Shown here one piece after another: positions 40,201-50,800 of a stretch of 64,000 nucleotides of DNA (within the stretch, counting starts at the first letter, position 1; each line of letters begins with the position of its first letter). This stretch comes from Puffinus mauretanicus (lineage: Eukaryota; Chordata; Aves; Procellariiformes; Procellariidae), in NCBI GenBank assembly GCA_023333565.1, contig JAJKFH010001164.1:847598-911597 (forward strand), written 5' to 3'. The notes below the pieces were generated by a model. That model saw only the letters and a list, made by a program, of their open reading frames with translations. It searched no databases and was not told where the DNA came from. A program made the translations under genes and the position numbers.

Positions 40201-40515
40201 TCAGAGGGAAATGGCAGGTTGCCACTTTTTTTCCTACAGCAATGTCTCTAGGTGCATTTTACTATGTCTGCGTAGTAGTCTGATAGTATGCCTATGCTGC
40301 ATTTGCAGAGCACAGTCAAGGTACTGTTAAAGTTCATAAATTTGAGTATTTAAAAAAAATCCAAAAGAAAGATACCTGCAGAAAGCATAGATGACCAGGA
40401 AATTACCCAGAGTTCCTGTGATCCCCACTATAAGAATGACTATTCCAATTGTATAATGGGCATGGTCTGGGACGTCCGCTGTAGGAAAGGCACCAGGAAC
40501 ATCTTGCACTGTCAT
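25215..40515 (-). CDS. OPN4: Melanopsin (mammalian-type OPN4), nine coding exons, 442 codons traced, 3' end open
   Basis: This is a Gq-coupled, invertebrate-like opsin of vertebrate photosensitive ganglion cells and other non-visual photoreceptors; it sits in the plasma membrane and binds 11-cis retinal. The exons join in one frame with GT/AG at all eight internal junctions. Numbering from the ATG at 40515, I see the GN pair of helix 1 (G37-N38), helix 2 NLAxxD (D66), C93 and C171 (the extracellular disulfide pair), Y96 at the helix 3 counterion position, DRY at 117-119, E165 in extracellular loop 2, SWSP at 258-261 in helix 6, Schiff-base lysine K290, NPxxY at 296-300 and the HPKYR Gq-opsin signature at 304-308. 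A Ser/Thr-rich tail follows. The paralogue OPN4X differs in loop and helix sequence (for example the PPFFGWS and SWDYMTF segments fit OPN4M). No frameshift or internal stop is present. The last exon is unresolved. Confidence 0.95.
25814..25966 (-). CDS. OPN4: OPN4 exon 8 (distal tail, TDTE segment)
   Basis: The exon is 153 nt (51 codons), phase 0 at both ends, acceptor ATTTTAG, donor GAGAAG|GTAAT. It encodes GCTDTETDSPSMFSRLASRQ, then ends LKRHDSGICEK. As I recall them, other melanopsins have GWTDTE and HDSGIFEK here, so the order and motifs support the call. The Trp-to-Cys change at residue 370 is a point of difference. Confidence 0.88.
26845..26893. repeat. Three-copy tandem repeat in OPN4 intron
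   Basis: A unit of about 16-17 bp (CAATTATTGATACTTT and the variant CAATATTTGATACTTT) occurs three times head to tail. It lies in the intron between exons 7 and 8. Confidence 0.85.
28443..28460. repeat. (TTAG)n tetranucleotide run
   Basis: About four TTAG units lie within the intron between exons 7 and 8. Confidence 0.7.
29086..29266 (-). CDS. OPN4: OPN4 exon 7 (proximal cytoplasmic tail)
   Basis: The exon is 181 nt, acceptor CATTAG, donor GAATCA|GTAAG, ending in phase 0. It encodes AIATYVPCLGSLLRVSPKD with C317, a candidate palmitoylation site. After it come dense Ser/Thr stretches (SFSSYPSS, TVTSQSS, RRLSSFSDSES), which match the phosphorylation-rich melanopsin tail. It was too short to stand out as an open frame and was found by reading on from exon 6. 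Confidence 0.93.
30408..30515 (-). CDS. OPN4: OPN4 exon 6 (helix 7, chromophore lysine)
   Basis: The exon is 108 nt, acceptor CTCTAG, donor TACAG|GTAAG. It encodes the retinal-binding lysine in AVIAKAS (K290), NPIIY (296-300) and HPKYR (304-308). Family members usually have AKASAIHNP; this copy reads AKASVIHNP, a conservative Ala-to-Val change at 293. The family comparison is from memory. Confidence 0.97.
33015..33125 (-). repeat. Possible MIR-like SINE relic in OPN4 intron
   Basis: CCATTTTACAAAGACTAAAC, then a CAAGG-type core and CATCCAGACTCCCAGTCTG, resemble a reversed MIR, but the central box is poor. The element lies in the 3.3-kb intron between exons 5 and 6. Confidence 0.3.
33588..33616. 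repeat. Poly(T) tract
   Basis: Two long T runs interrupted by TAC lie in the intron between exons 5 and 6. On the gene strand this is poly(A), so it may mark an old retroposed tail or simple sequence. Confidence 0.6.
33805..33969 (-). CDS. OPN4: OPN4 exon 5 (intracellular loop 3, helix 6)
   Basis: The exon is 165 nt, acceptor TTTCCCCTAG, donor GCTGG|GTAAT. It encodes a long basic intracellular loop 3 (QKQYQRMKNEWKMAK), typical of Gq-coupled opsins, then helix 6 with SWSPY at 258-262 and VALVAFAG before extracellular loop 3. Confidence 0.96.
34886..35057 (-). CDS. OPN4: OPN4 exon 4 (extracellular loop 2, helix 5)
   Basis: The exon is 172 nt, acceptor TTTCTAG, donor AATAA|GTAAG. It encodes AYVPEGLLTSCSWDYMTF, with E165 (the ancestral counterion position, equivalent to bovine Glu181) and disulfide partner C171. 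A hydrophobic helix 5 follows, then IRKANK leading into intracellular loop 3. Confidence 0.96.
36933..37136 (-). CDS. OPN4: OPN4 exon 3 (helices 3 and 4)
   Basis: The exon is 204 nt, acceptor GAAAG, donor TGGA|GTAAGTG. It begins GCELYAFCGALFG, which holds disulfide cysteine C93 and Y96, the tyrosine that replaces the glutamate counterion of rod and cone opsins. DRY is at 117-119, followed by VITKPLAS and a basic SKKKA loop. Helix 4 ends in WSLPPFFGWS. The acceptor has a weak pyrimidine tract, but the frame and the homology fix the junction. Confidence 0.96.
38190..38274. repeat. Perfect 40-bp tandem duplication, period 45
   Basis: Positions 38190-38229 and 38235-38274 are identical over 40 bp, separated by TAATA. 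The duplication is in the intron directly downstream of exon 2, whose last base is 38315. Absence of any mismatch suggests a recent event, or an assembly artefact. Confidence 0.92.
38315..38448 (-). CDS. OPN4: OPN4 exon 2 (intracellular loop 1, helix 2)
   Basis: The exon is 134 nt, acceptor TTTGTAG, donor GAGAAAG|GTTTG, phases 2 to 1. It encodes R47 to the first base of G92, including SLQTPANIF, NLAISDFLMS (D66) and HKRWIFGEKG. These are diagnostic for mammalian-type melanopsin. A 45-bp-period duplication lies about 40 nt downstream in the intron. Confidence 0.95.
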
Positions 40516-40518
40516 CTT
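40376..40518 (-). CDS. OPN4: OPN4 exon 1 as numbered here (N-terminus and helix 1)
   Basis: The exon encodes the PTADVPDHAHYT stretch just before helix 1, then helix 1 ending in IYAFC. The donor is TGCAG|GTATC, leaving a split Arg codon (R47). An acceptor-like CCACAG lies directly upstream, with the exon opening AAGATGACAG at 40518. The first codons are therefore either a start (ATG at 40515) or a continuation from an upstream exon. The open frame continues through the acceptor to a TTG at 40533, but that part is probably intronic. Confidence 0.92.
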
Positions 40519-43500
40519 CTGTGGAGTAAACAAGAGGTCATAGGTATATTGTCAGACTTTATTGAATAAGCTGGCATGTGCTTCTTTAGAAGAGGTAATG
40601 GTCAAGAATGGAAAAAGACAGCAAGCAAAAGTCAGAATAAGCTAACTGCTTTTAAATTACTCTTACTGTTGATTATCTTCAGGGGATAAATATGCCATCA
40701 GCAGTGCAAAGGTCAAAGAGGCATTTATATGTTTATTATTGATTTAGAATTTTGGTGAAGAAAAGCAATCTGTTCTCTCCCAAAAGAAAGATAAGGATAT
40801 AGAAGAGAAAAAGAGGGGCAGGAAGAGACCTTTTTTATTGCATCTGGCATCAAGTAATGCAGAACTTAACAACAAGCAAGTTTTCTGTAGTTTTCATTTC
40901 AGGAAAGTTTCTGTACCCATGAAGTATGACTGGCTAGACTTCTCTAAGTAGAAATTATCATCTATGGATAAACATGCATTTATTCCTTTAGTAGTATGGC
41001 TATTTCATTTCTCCCACTGAATAACACTGAATTGCTAGCTGCCCTCAAGACTTAATTACCAAAAGCCTGGCAGCATTGAACAAGAGTCTTTTGGAAACTA
41101 AATTAAAGATCAGAAAAACTAAAACACAAATACTTTACACCGTATACCTGGTTTCCATACCAGTTCTGTTTTCGTTCTGCACTGAATGAAGGTGTTTTGC
41201 TCTCTCTGAAGTATGTGATAAAGCACGTGATGAAAGCGTTTGTGTCTTAATCAACTAATAACTCATAGCAAAATTCAGTAGCCAAGTCTGAAGACTGCAG
41301 CATTTTAAATAATAATTTAAAAACTTTTTTTTATTTCGGTCAACACATTTTCGGTCAAGTGACCCCAGATTAGTAATGAAGCAAACAATAAGGCTGCACC
41401 CAGGAAGCAGGATGACTGGATAGAAATTGAAGAGAAGAACAGCTGTCCAAAACATCACTGTTCTGCTGCTTTTTGATGTAAGGTCAGGCAAGGAGACTTA
41501 AACACTCACCTCTGTGCAACTGCAACTGTCCTAAACGTATCTTGGCATCAGTTCCAACCAGCTAATGTAGTCATGAAAAATACCAAGCCCCATCTTCACT
41601 CATCTGCATGAACAGATCCTGTCTCCATAGCCAGGCTTTTCTTATCAAGGGTAGCACTCACTCTGGAATGGCATGCCATGAGCTGCAGCCGTGTGATGGA
41701 GAATCACACCAGGGTTGAGAAAAGCCCAGGAAATATTTTTAATTGTTTGTAGCCTGCCTACTATGAATACTGTCAACCTGCCTGTGGCCTCGGATGCAGG
41801 ACAAGGGAATTGCCTATACCAAGGTCTGTGCCTGTACCAAGCTTAAATAATGCTATGAGGTTGGATATGACCTTTCCAATCATACGTACTGGCAGATGGT
41901 GGTAAAGCTGTCATATGCAGTCATTCCTTCCAAGTCATTCCATTCCTTGCTGGTAGGAAAGGAGGAAAGTGCACAGAGGTAGATGTGAAGTTCTCCCTTT
42001 TATGCTACAGTTGTGTTAGTAGTTGGCATTCACCATTAGAGTGCAACTCAGAAATGCCTTTGACAATACCCCAGTTATGAAAGGAAATGGGTATTTTCAG
42101 ACAATAGAGGCAGACGTTACTTCTGAATAAATCTGTGAGATGGGGCTGAAGTTATTAGAGACAGTGTGTATTTAAAACCAATGTGCCAGTAGCAAGAGGT
42201 GAACCCCAGGAGTGTCTGGAATTCTGGAAGAGATTGTCTTTGCTTGTGTGCTGAAGATCTGCCCACAGCAATCCTCAACAAGTAGAGCGTGCTCCCTGGG
42301 TTTTTACATTAGCAGCAATGAAATGCTGGACAAATACTCTGATCTTAGAGAGAGAAAATGTAGCTCTGGCTGTTATTATAATTGGAGCAAAATGTTAAGG
42401 TTGATACGCTAACTGGATGACAGTATCATGACATTTATTGTTCAGGTTCCTGCAGCAAAGTGTAAGTTGGCATCACATCATCAACATCAATGGGCATCTT
42501 GCCTAGGTGGAAATTGCTGTGCTTAACACACTGCCAGTAAAACAACAAAAAAATCCTGTACTGATAGCAAGTGGGGAGGGAGAGTCTGAGATAAAACTGT
42601 TTTAAATAAATGAGATCGGGTATTTTTTGGTTTGGTTTTTTTTTTTTCTCCTTAGCCTTATGGCTAGAACATTTTTTGACTGCTGTTCTACAGAGAGTTG
42701 ATGATGATTATTAATGGAATGGAGATTTCTGATGTTTTTCCCTGTAGCTATCCATTTAATCAGAACTGGATCAAGGTAACAGAAATGAAGCAACTAAAGG
42801 AGCTTGTTTTGGCTACAAAGAACAGATTAAAATGGCTTTAATTTGAATTAAATTTGTGGAGGACTAAGGACAAGGAAAAAGTCAAAAAATATAAATACAC
42901 AGAGAAATCACGAGAGAGGAAAGGTTATTTAAGGGACAGTAGAAGACTTTAAAATGACTTATTCAGGAATGAAACAAGATCCAAATCAATAAAAATGTGA
43001 AGTGTGAAAAAAATAAAGGAATAATATTTATATTGGAGCAGTGATAGGACATAAATAATACTAAATATATGGACAAAGAAAAAGTCTGTGGCAAAGAGGA
43101 ATAAATTCACATTTTAGTGTGGACTTCCTGTAGGCCTGGGATTTTTACCACAAGGTCCAACTGTGGAAAAAGTCAGTTATTAAAAAAAGTAATTTCACTG
43201 TTTTTATTGGAAATACAGATCTGATTCAAAGTTTTTTTAAGTCAAAGAAAGGTACTAGTTGACGGATAAGGCATTAGATCAGGCCTAAGCACTTCAAATT
43301 CAACACTAAGTTGCATAGATACAACTTCCTTACTGGAAGATTAAAACATGTGTCTGCATCAAGTTCAGGTCTAGATCTTCTAAGGGAATTGTATGTCAAG
43401 AAACAATCGGGTGTCCGACATCGGGTCAGCAGGATAATCAAGAAATCAGACAATTCCCAAAGCTTTTCTGTATTCAGTTTCTCCAGCAGATTAGCCTTGT

Positions 43501-45235
43501 TTAGTCTCTGTCTTCTGTTGTCACCCCATGGTATTGAGTACTTGGTTGGCAGAGGAGAGTAAAAATCCCACTGTTGCAATCTCCACTGTAGCAGTTGTTC
43601 TTTGAGAATACGCTGAATAACTATTTCAATTGCATTGATAATACATAGCATTGTTGCCTTGCATGTTTTTCTGTTCAGCCTTCTTTTTATATAAACACCT
43701 TGTAATGAAGATAAGAAAAATGAAGGCAAATGCAGCACTTCATTATTTCTCTTCCAAGTGATATCACAACAGTTTATTTAATGTAACATGGTTCAAAACA
43801 TCACCAAATGCACAAAGAAACTGAAATGGAAGCTAAGAGGTTGGACATTTTCCAGTGGATGGACAATAGACTACAGCTTTCCTGAATCAACAAATAAAAG
43901 ATGCTTGTACTTGAGGCTCTGGACCACTGGGTGCCAGTATACCCACAGGCCTACTGTGCTGTGGGTGGCTTACATCGGTATTAATTCTGTAGGAAACAAT
44001 TTATTGGGAAGCACCAAATTCCTGACAGTCAGTCAATATAAATATTGCACATTTCTCAAGCAAGCAAACAAAATGGTCATGGAAGCTGTGGAGGACATCA
44101 AGGTAGTAACTGTAATGTAACAAAATTTCTTCACAGTAAGTACCGAGGGTCAGTTGGAGAACATATCTTCTAGCCAAGGATGGCATTTTAGTCAACCTTA
44201 AAAGCAGGTTTTATGATATTGTTTGGGTGTATATGAAAACCGGCCTTTTGCTAGAACTGTAAAAGAATTTGTGGTTTTTGTGTTGTCATTTATTATTTAT
44301 TATTTATTTACACTATAGTTTTGCAGAATCAGAAGGATGGGGAACTTCAGAAGTGCCACACTGATTCAGACCAGCATTCCTGACAAAACACTAGCTTTCC
44401 TTTAGCCATGACTGGGTGTTTCACAGAGCTGCGAAACATGCATAATGAACAGTGATGTGGGAATTTCATTTTCAGTATAGAGTCTTAGCAGTTGGTTTGT
44501 ACCCTAAAACAGGGTTATTATGCCTTTGAAAGGATAATCTTAGTGGAGGACAGAAAAGGTGTAATCCTTTTCTAAATCCTACTCTATCATTTGCCTCAAT
44601 AGCTTCAGTGGCAAGAAGTTATGAAGTTGCTCTACGTTAGTGTATTTCCTTCCAGCAGGTTTAAGTGTATCCTTGTGGAAACACTAGAATAGAGGGAAAC
44701 AGCTAGGTTTAATGCAGTCTGCCTTCTTAAAATGCTCATAGTTCTCCCTAAAGGAATGCTTATCTACTGCCTAGAACAAAACATGTAACCGTGTTTTCAG
44801 TTAATTCAGTAAACTTGACTGAGACTTACAAACTTAAGACACTTTTTGGGAGTTTAGAGAAAAGGAAATGTTTGATAGATAAATATGTCTAAATCCTTGC
44901 TGTTTTGGCCTTGTCCATGGAGGCTGCAGCACAACATGGAGCCTCGTTATTTTATTTTTATGGCCTGCTGCCACAGCTGGTTACAAGGGAGGCAGAGTTC
45001 TTCCTCGAGGGTCAATCTGAGGAGCCAGCCTGCTTCTTCGGGAAGAGAGCAGCGCACAATCCCTTCTGCTAAGGCTTGGTGCAAGCAGAGAAGGGGTAAA
45101 AATGAATCAGCCATGGAGAACATCAGTGTAAGGCAGAAGTTGTATTTCACCATGAAGTTTGTCAAGACCCTGCAACTGGGCTGAAGAGAGTTAAAAGGAT
45201 AAAGGAATTCCTTCGCAGTCCAGGACAAAACTACG

Positions 45236-45292
45236 ATTCCTAAGTGATTTGCCCAGGTTAGAAGGAAGTCCAGATCAGATATAAAACCCAGG
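45236..45292 (-). repeat. MIR-like ancient SINE relic
   Basis: TAAGTGATTTGCCCAGGTTA followed by GAAGGAAGTCC and ATAAAACCCAGG parallels the reversed MIR core (aagtgacttgcccaaggtca, then gaacccagg). Only the core half is recognisable. Confidence 0.45.
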
Positions 45293-46584
45293 AATATTTG
45301 ATGCCTGCATTTATTCTGTCTTGGAAATTTGTTTATTGTACACATTTTCCTAAGGAGAAGGTTTTCTAAATAGTTATTTCGTAATTGATTAAAAAAACGC
45401 CACAGCCAACCAAAACAGCTCACCTCTGAATAACTTCTAATAGAAGACATACCATTTTTGAAAGTCCAACCCTCCCCCATCACCGTCCATAGCATGAGAA
45501 AAATATTTGTGTAGAAGTGAAAAAAGGACAACATGCAAAGAAAACAGTTCAACTATTATTGGGGAAAAAAACCTGTTCTTTTTCAGAGTAAGAAAAAAAT
45601 CGTATCACCTAATTACTGTTCACTTGGAGACGTTGATTACTGAAGCCCTACTAAAGCTAACAGTGATGATGGTAGAAGCAAGGCCGTGCATGAAAATACT
45701 TACACTGAATATAAATCATATTTGGTATAGCCCACTCCTTACATTCTCCTAATGGCAAGAGTATAAAGCAAGGTTTAGTTTATACTTATAGGGAAATCAT
45801 CATAAGATCATTTAGGGATTTGAACAGTCCCACATTGACGTTGGCAATGTATCACGTTTCTTTGTTCTTAATTCTACAAACACAGGTAATGAAGCCGCTT
45901 ATTTACACAGTATGACTTACACAACCAATGGTAGTGTTAGGCCTTTTACATTACAACAAATCATATAGCTTAGAAAAATAATCAGAACAGAAATACTGTA
46001 ATTTCCTAGGGTTTCTAGGTGCAGTGTTTGTACTGCCTACCTACAAGAGGCCTCAAACAACTGATAGCCCATATTTTTCTTCACAGGACCTTGCTCTGAT
46101 TTCTGAGCTTGCCTCTGTAGGCACTTGCTCTGTGATGACAGGCAGCACAAAGAGGACTGTAATCCCACCTCAATTATGGTTTCAGAAGGGTGACACCAAC
46201 TGCTAAGCCCTCTTTCCAGTAGGCAGCAGGGCTTTCCATAGATGATATTTGTCCTGTTGAGCAATTTGGATAGCAGATTTTATATCCTGTCTTCCAGATT
46301 TAATCTCAACCACAAGTAGCACACACTGCTTTCGGTCCTGAAACTCTCTTAAACCAATTTTTGTGTCAAATTAAAATGCAAAAGTTTGAAAATACGGTCA
46401 CTTTATCTAGGGAGAGGAAACAGACAGCTAATTACCTCTTTCAGCAGAATAAGGAAAAAATCCATTTTTAATTTTCGGATGTAAATCACACTGTCCCCAG
46501 CATCCTTTTCCATTTTGCCACGTGCTCTCCAGTTCCTCTTCTCCCTCCCTGCTATGTTCTGCTATCCTCTTTCATGTGTTATCC

Positions 46585-46690
46585 ATCTAATTTACTTTGT
46601 AAGCACCTTGGCTCAGGACACTTCTCTGTTTATTTTCCTGTAATACACTGCACACATCCAGGTTTTATTAAAAAAATAAACAGATTACAT
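46585..46690 (+). repeat. Ancient LINE (L2/L3-type) 3'-end relic
   Basis: TTTACTTTGTAAGCACCTTGG, then CAGGACACTTCTCTGTTTATTTTCCTGTAATACACTGCACA, resembles the conserved 3' tail of L2/L3-class LINEs (a tgtaagctctttggggcagggac segment). It ends near an A-rich stretch. The match was judged by eye. Confidence 0.4.
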
Positions 46691-47670
46691 TTTTACTATG
46701 CTAATAATAAAATATTTACTGGTCCTTCGTTATAAAATAGGATCAAACTGAAACACTCAATCCAACATCCTATATGCATAAAAACTTTTGGAGTGTGTGA
46801 AACTTGCGCACAATTTTTAAGTGTCCACTGTGTTATGTGGGCCATGCCAAAATACCTGGTGTGACCACATCAAGATTTTAAGTTGAATTTCAGATTTTAA
46901 AAACATTAAAAATTAGCTTGGGTCATTTTTTTATTCTTTACTTTTAAACAGACTTTCGCATAAACAGCAGGCGAACAGAACTTTGTAGTCCTAATAGCAT
47001 ACTGAGATACACAACCAGGAAGAGGACCTCTGAATTCCTTTGGTTTGGGCTTGTGGGGTGGGATGGAGAATATTTTCACTATGCCCAAATAAATTCCATC
47101 CTGAAGTGTCATCACAACAGATTCTCACCTTCACACTTCTAAGGAAATTTTCTTTCTGTTTAGTATTTAACAACTGAGAAAGAGCTTTGATAGAACTTAC
47201 CTGGAAAACCTTCTGAACAGCTCTCTTGGGTAACTGCAAATAACAACTCTTTAACATTTACATAAGCATTCCACTGCACTTACAGACTATTACAGAAATG
47301 ACGGGGATTTCCGTCTTGTATAATAACACAAGAGAGCATTGTGTTTGAACTGCTAAACAGCTGTTTAATGCACAAGAACATGTTGTTTTGATAGTTTGCA
47401 ACATATTTGGTATACTTTGCCATTAGACATTCCTCCCTGTCTTCTGCCCATGTGACTCTACTGAAGAACACTGCTTCTACAGTCCTTTCTGCAGGAAATA
47501 AATAGTTAAAGGAATAAAAAGAAGATTTTTAAGTTTTCATTATGTTGTTCATTATTGCATTACAGCATTAAATGTGGACGTGCACCTTAAATGGCCATTT
47601 ACAATTCTGTAAATGTCAGCTTTGCCAGCAGAACTACTTGCTACAGCTTTTAGTGACAGAAAACACTTAC

Positions 47671-47817
47671 TGTTGGGGCTTTAAGAGGCAGGTCCATCAG
47701 TGTGTAGGCATTGGCTTCTGAGTTATTCCATGCATTGAAGGACTCCACAATTTTGGTGCCGTTGGGAGGGACAAGAGATCCCCCTTTGAATGGGCTGATT
47801 ATTCAGATGAACAAAAT
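47671..47817 (-). CDS. OPN4: Candidate 5' exon of OPN4
   Basis: A long T-rich tract ending GCTTAG precedes position 47817, and a near-consensus donor ACA|GTAAGT follows 47671. The frame open across the 3' part splices in phase 0 to AAG-ATG at 40518, across a 7152-nt intron. It reads VPPNGTKIVESF...WNNSEA...MDLPLKAPT, with two N-glycosylation sequons (NGT, NNS) as expected for an opsin N-terminus. There is an in-frame TGA at 47805-47803. Either translation starts at the ATG at 47697 (adding 10 residues), or the alternative AG just downstream of that stop is used with a further upstream exon. Homology of this part was not recognised; splice logic is the main support. Confidence 0.5.
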
Positions 47818-50800
47818 CTAAGCAAAAACAAAAAAAGAAAAACTCTCCTCTGAGTTTAAATCAGCCAATTTACCTTTTGGGTGTGTGTAAAGCAGATTGT
47901 CAGATTCTCTGGAATAATGTGAGATCCAGTGCAGAGTTTCTCGCTAGAGCTTCAGATTGCATCACTCCACCTTCAGCTTAGCAAAGGGCGGCAGCAGCGG
48001 CTTCCATTTAAATACAGGAGATGGCAGGGTCCGCACATGCCCAGTTTGAAGCTTGTTCCATCCAGATTCCAGCTTCACTTTAATGACAGTATAAAACTGA
48101 TGCTCACTTAAAAGTGCTGTTATCTTCTTCTCTTTGACAGATTCATGTCTGAATTTTAAGGCTATATTCACATTATCCCTGTACGAAGACAAAGAAGTTA
48201 AAAGGCTGACTTCACTATATGTCTTAAATATTAGACCTTACTGTTCATTTTCACTGTATTGGTGAATTAGTTTTTTGTAGTCTGCTTTTAAAGAAGATTT
48301 ATGTATACAGTTCTGCTGAAATTGTCCAAACTCAAATAGATTCTGATATTTAACAATGTGCTTGTGTGCACTTCTGTCTTGTAGAATTTAGGTCATGGTT
48401 ATTTGTTGGTCCACTTCTAAAAATAAACAATAAATAGGGATAAAACTCACTGACATCATCCTTTTCTGCTCTTCAGTTAAAAAAAAAGAGCACAAAAATA
48501 CCTTAGGCAGAGAACAGCAAATAACCACTTGTTTCAAGAGTTGTCTGCTTTCTTTTTCAGTTGTGTTTAGTTAGGGCATATATGAGCAGATTCTTATTCA
48601 CACAAATCTTCCTTTATATTGCACTGTGCAAAGAGATATGAATTGCTCTATTCCCAGTTGAAGGCTGGTTTTCACTGTGATAAAGTGAAGTTTAATTGCA
48701 ATAGAGAATGTAAAAAAGCTGTTCTAGCAGATACTGGAGCCTGAATATCACAGAGTTTAGGCCTTCCACCCACCCAAAATGACCCTAATGCAAGCTATTA
48801 ACTTCATAGCAGTTGGTAATAAAAATAGGTGGTGTGAACTGTTTCTGAAAAGCCTTTGTGAGAAGGCTGTGATAGTAACGGTGGGAACTGTATTCCCCCA
48901 GCTCAGCGCGGATTCCCCTTCTCACATACCTTTCCTTAAATTAGGACTTGCAGTACCTAACCTTAAATTGAAGGAAAAGGGATCGCATTTCTTTGCATGA
49001 ACAGGAGCTGTACCTCTATATCAAAGGCACTCACCTATAGTGCTGCAGATTCCCTTTACTTGATAGTCATTTAAGGAAGGTAACGTTTACCTTGTGTCAC
49101 CAGGCCACTGACACAAGGGAAGACAATTCCTAGACACTACAGGCTCTCAAACTTTGAGACCTTAAAAATAATTATTAGCAGACCTGTTGTGAAAGGCAGA
49201 GAGATTTCATCGAGTATCCCTGCCCTGCAGTGTTAGGTAGACACAACCAAGCCAGGTTTAAACTAGCTGTGGCAGCAGTGAGCTCAGAGGTGGCTAATCA
49301 CCTGACAATTTTTAACTTTGTCAATGTCTGAGATTCTATGGTCATTTTCTAGGGTGTGCTCTTCCCCTCTTCTCTATGGGGTGTGACATCAGACACATGA
49401 ATATCAGGGCAATGGTGGATGTGGCATTAATGGTACGAACTTCAAAAGACATTGATGTGAACTTCAAATCCATCACTTTATGTTCTTGCATACACAGTGC
49501 TTGCATGCAGCACACTGTGGGTATGAGGCCATGAACAATGGTGTTGGACATTTTGAGGGATAGGACCTTTTTGGAAGATAATTTTGCATTTTACTACTAA
49601 AAAGGCAGGAGATGTCATTACAGAAAGCCACAATGTGAAACTGGCAAAAATTTGTACTATCTTCAAGGGAGTAGAGTGGAAAGTACATTTTAATAATTGA
49701 AGTGGAGAGAAAGGAGAGAATGGGAGATCTCCCATTTGTGTGAACTTTATGTTCAAAGAAGTTGCATACAGTTACATCCTGCTCTTATCAAACTAATAAG
49801 ACATAAAGTTTGAGACATATAATCTTCAAGGACAGGCATAAATACTAGATCAGAGGTGGTGTTTGACTCGGTATTCTAATTTTCTTTGGTCAACTCCTCT
49901 TACTTTTCTGCTTTATGTCTTAGTTTTGCGCAATGCCAACACTCAATCTGTTTACATACAGCTTGTACATTAAGTTTTCCTTTTCCCTGGGTCATAGATT
50001 ACATTTTTCTTCCTTCTTATTTCCTCTTATCTTAATAACAAATCAATGCACTGAAAATGTTTCATTTCCAGTTAGCCTGGAAGCATCCAATTCTTTGGCA
50101 TTTTTAGGGGAGCCCATAATATGTTTGGAATCAAATAATGGAATAAATGTAGTCTTTTTTTAAGTAAATCAGACATTATAGAAACTATGTGTCTTCTTGC
50201 TTCATTAGATTTGGCATTGTTGTACGTGCCTTTCCAGATAGATTAATTTGATTAGTTCAGCAGCTGCTGAGAGTGTATTATGAAAGAATATGCAGTGTAA
50301 AGGAGAGAAAGACAGTTTCCCCAGTGAGAGGTGGATGCTAGTCCAAAGAGAGCTGTTGATTTGGTATCCTTCCTTAGCCTCTGGGGCCTGCTTTTGTGAA
50401 TGCTAAGCACCTGCAAACTAGGTGAAAGTATTTCTGAAAACTGGACTCTAACACTAAGATTCATGTCCAATGGAAATGTTCTCATATGATTACAGTTGTC
50501 TAATCCTGTGTTATAGCCAATTGCTAGAGGCAATTCAGCTGACCTATTTTACAGGCGATGCCTCAGCTTCTATGGAAGGAGAAGAGTCATGTCCTAGAAC
50601 TGCACAAGGTGTGAAGTATGAGACATCTCATTCTCTGTACCTAGAGCTTGGGAAGTCAGACAGAGACATATAATAGCAAATCATTTACAAAACTTTTTAT
50701 CTCTCAGATTTGCTTCCATTTTATATGCAGTATTAAACCAGAGAGAACAATTCCAAGTATTTTACTGAGCAATAATCATTTTTCTTTATAGGTAAGGCTT

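Larger units (their letters stand above)
40534..47670. other. Intron between candidate 5' exon and first opsin exon
   Basis: This stretch is about 7.1 kb of AT-rich DNA. Open frames of up to 201 codons (minus, 44947-45552) and 154 codons (minus, 43274-43738) have no recognised domain. It carries an ancient SINE-like relic at about 45236 and a LINE 3' relic at about 46585. Confidence 0.45.

Noticed and set aside
25215..40518. Xenopus-type melanopsin (OPN4X)
   Set aside because: First considered because birds carry both paralogues; the helix 1, helix 4, loop 2 and C-terminal segments fit the mammalian-type gene better.
41850..41885. Possible second CR1 3' end (AGGTTGGATATGACCTTTCC)
   Set aside because: Only about 20 bases resemble CR1, with no upstream continuation and no terminal repeat.
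43274..43738. 154-codon minus-strand open frame in an OPN4 intron
   Set aside because: No recognised domain and no flanking splice sites that would keep the opsin frame.
44947..45552. 201-codon minus-strand open frame
   Set aside because: No recognised domain, no splice logic to OPN4, overlaps a MIR-like relic, and composition is like the flanking intron.
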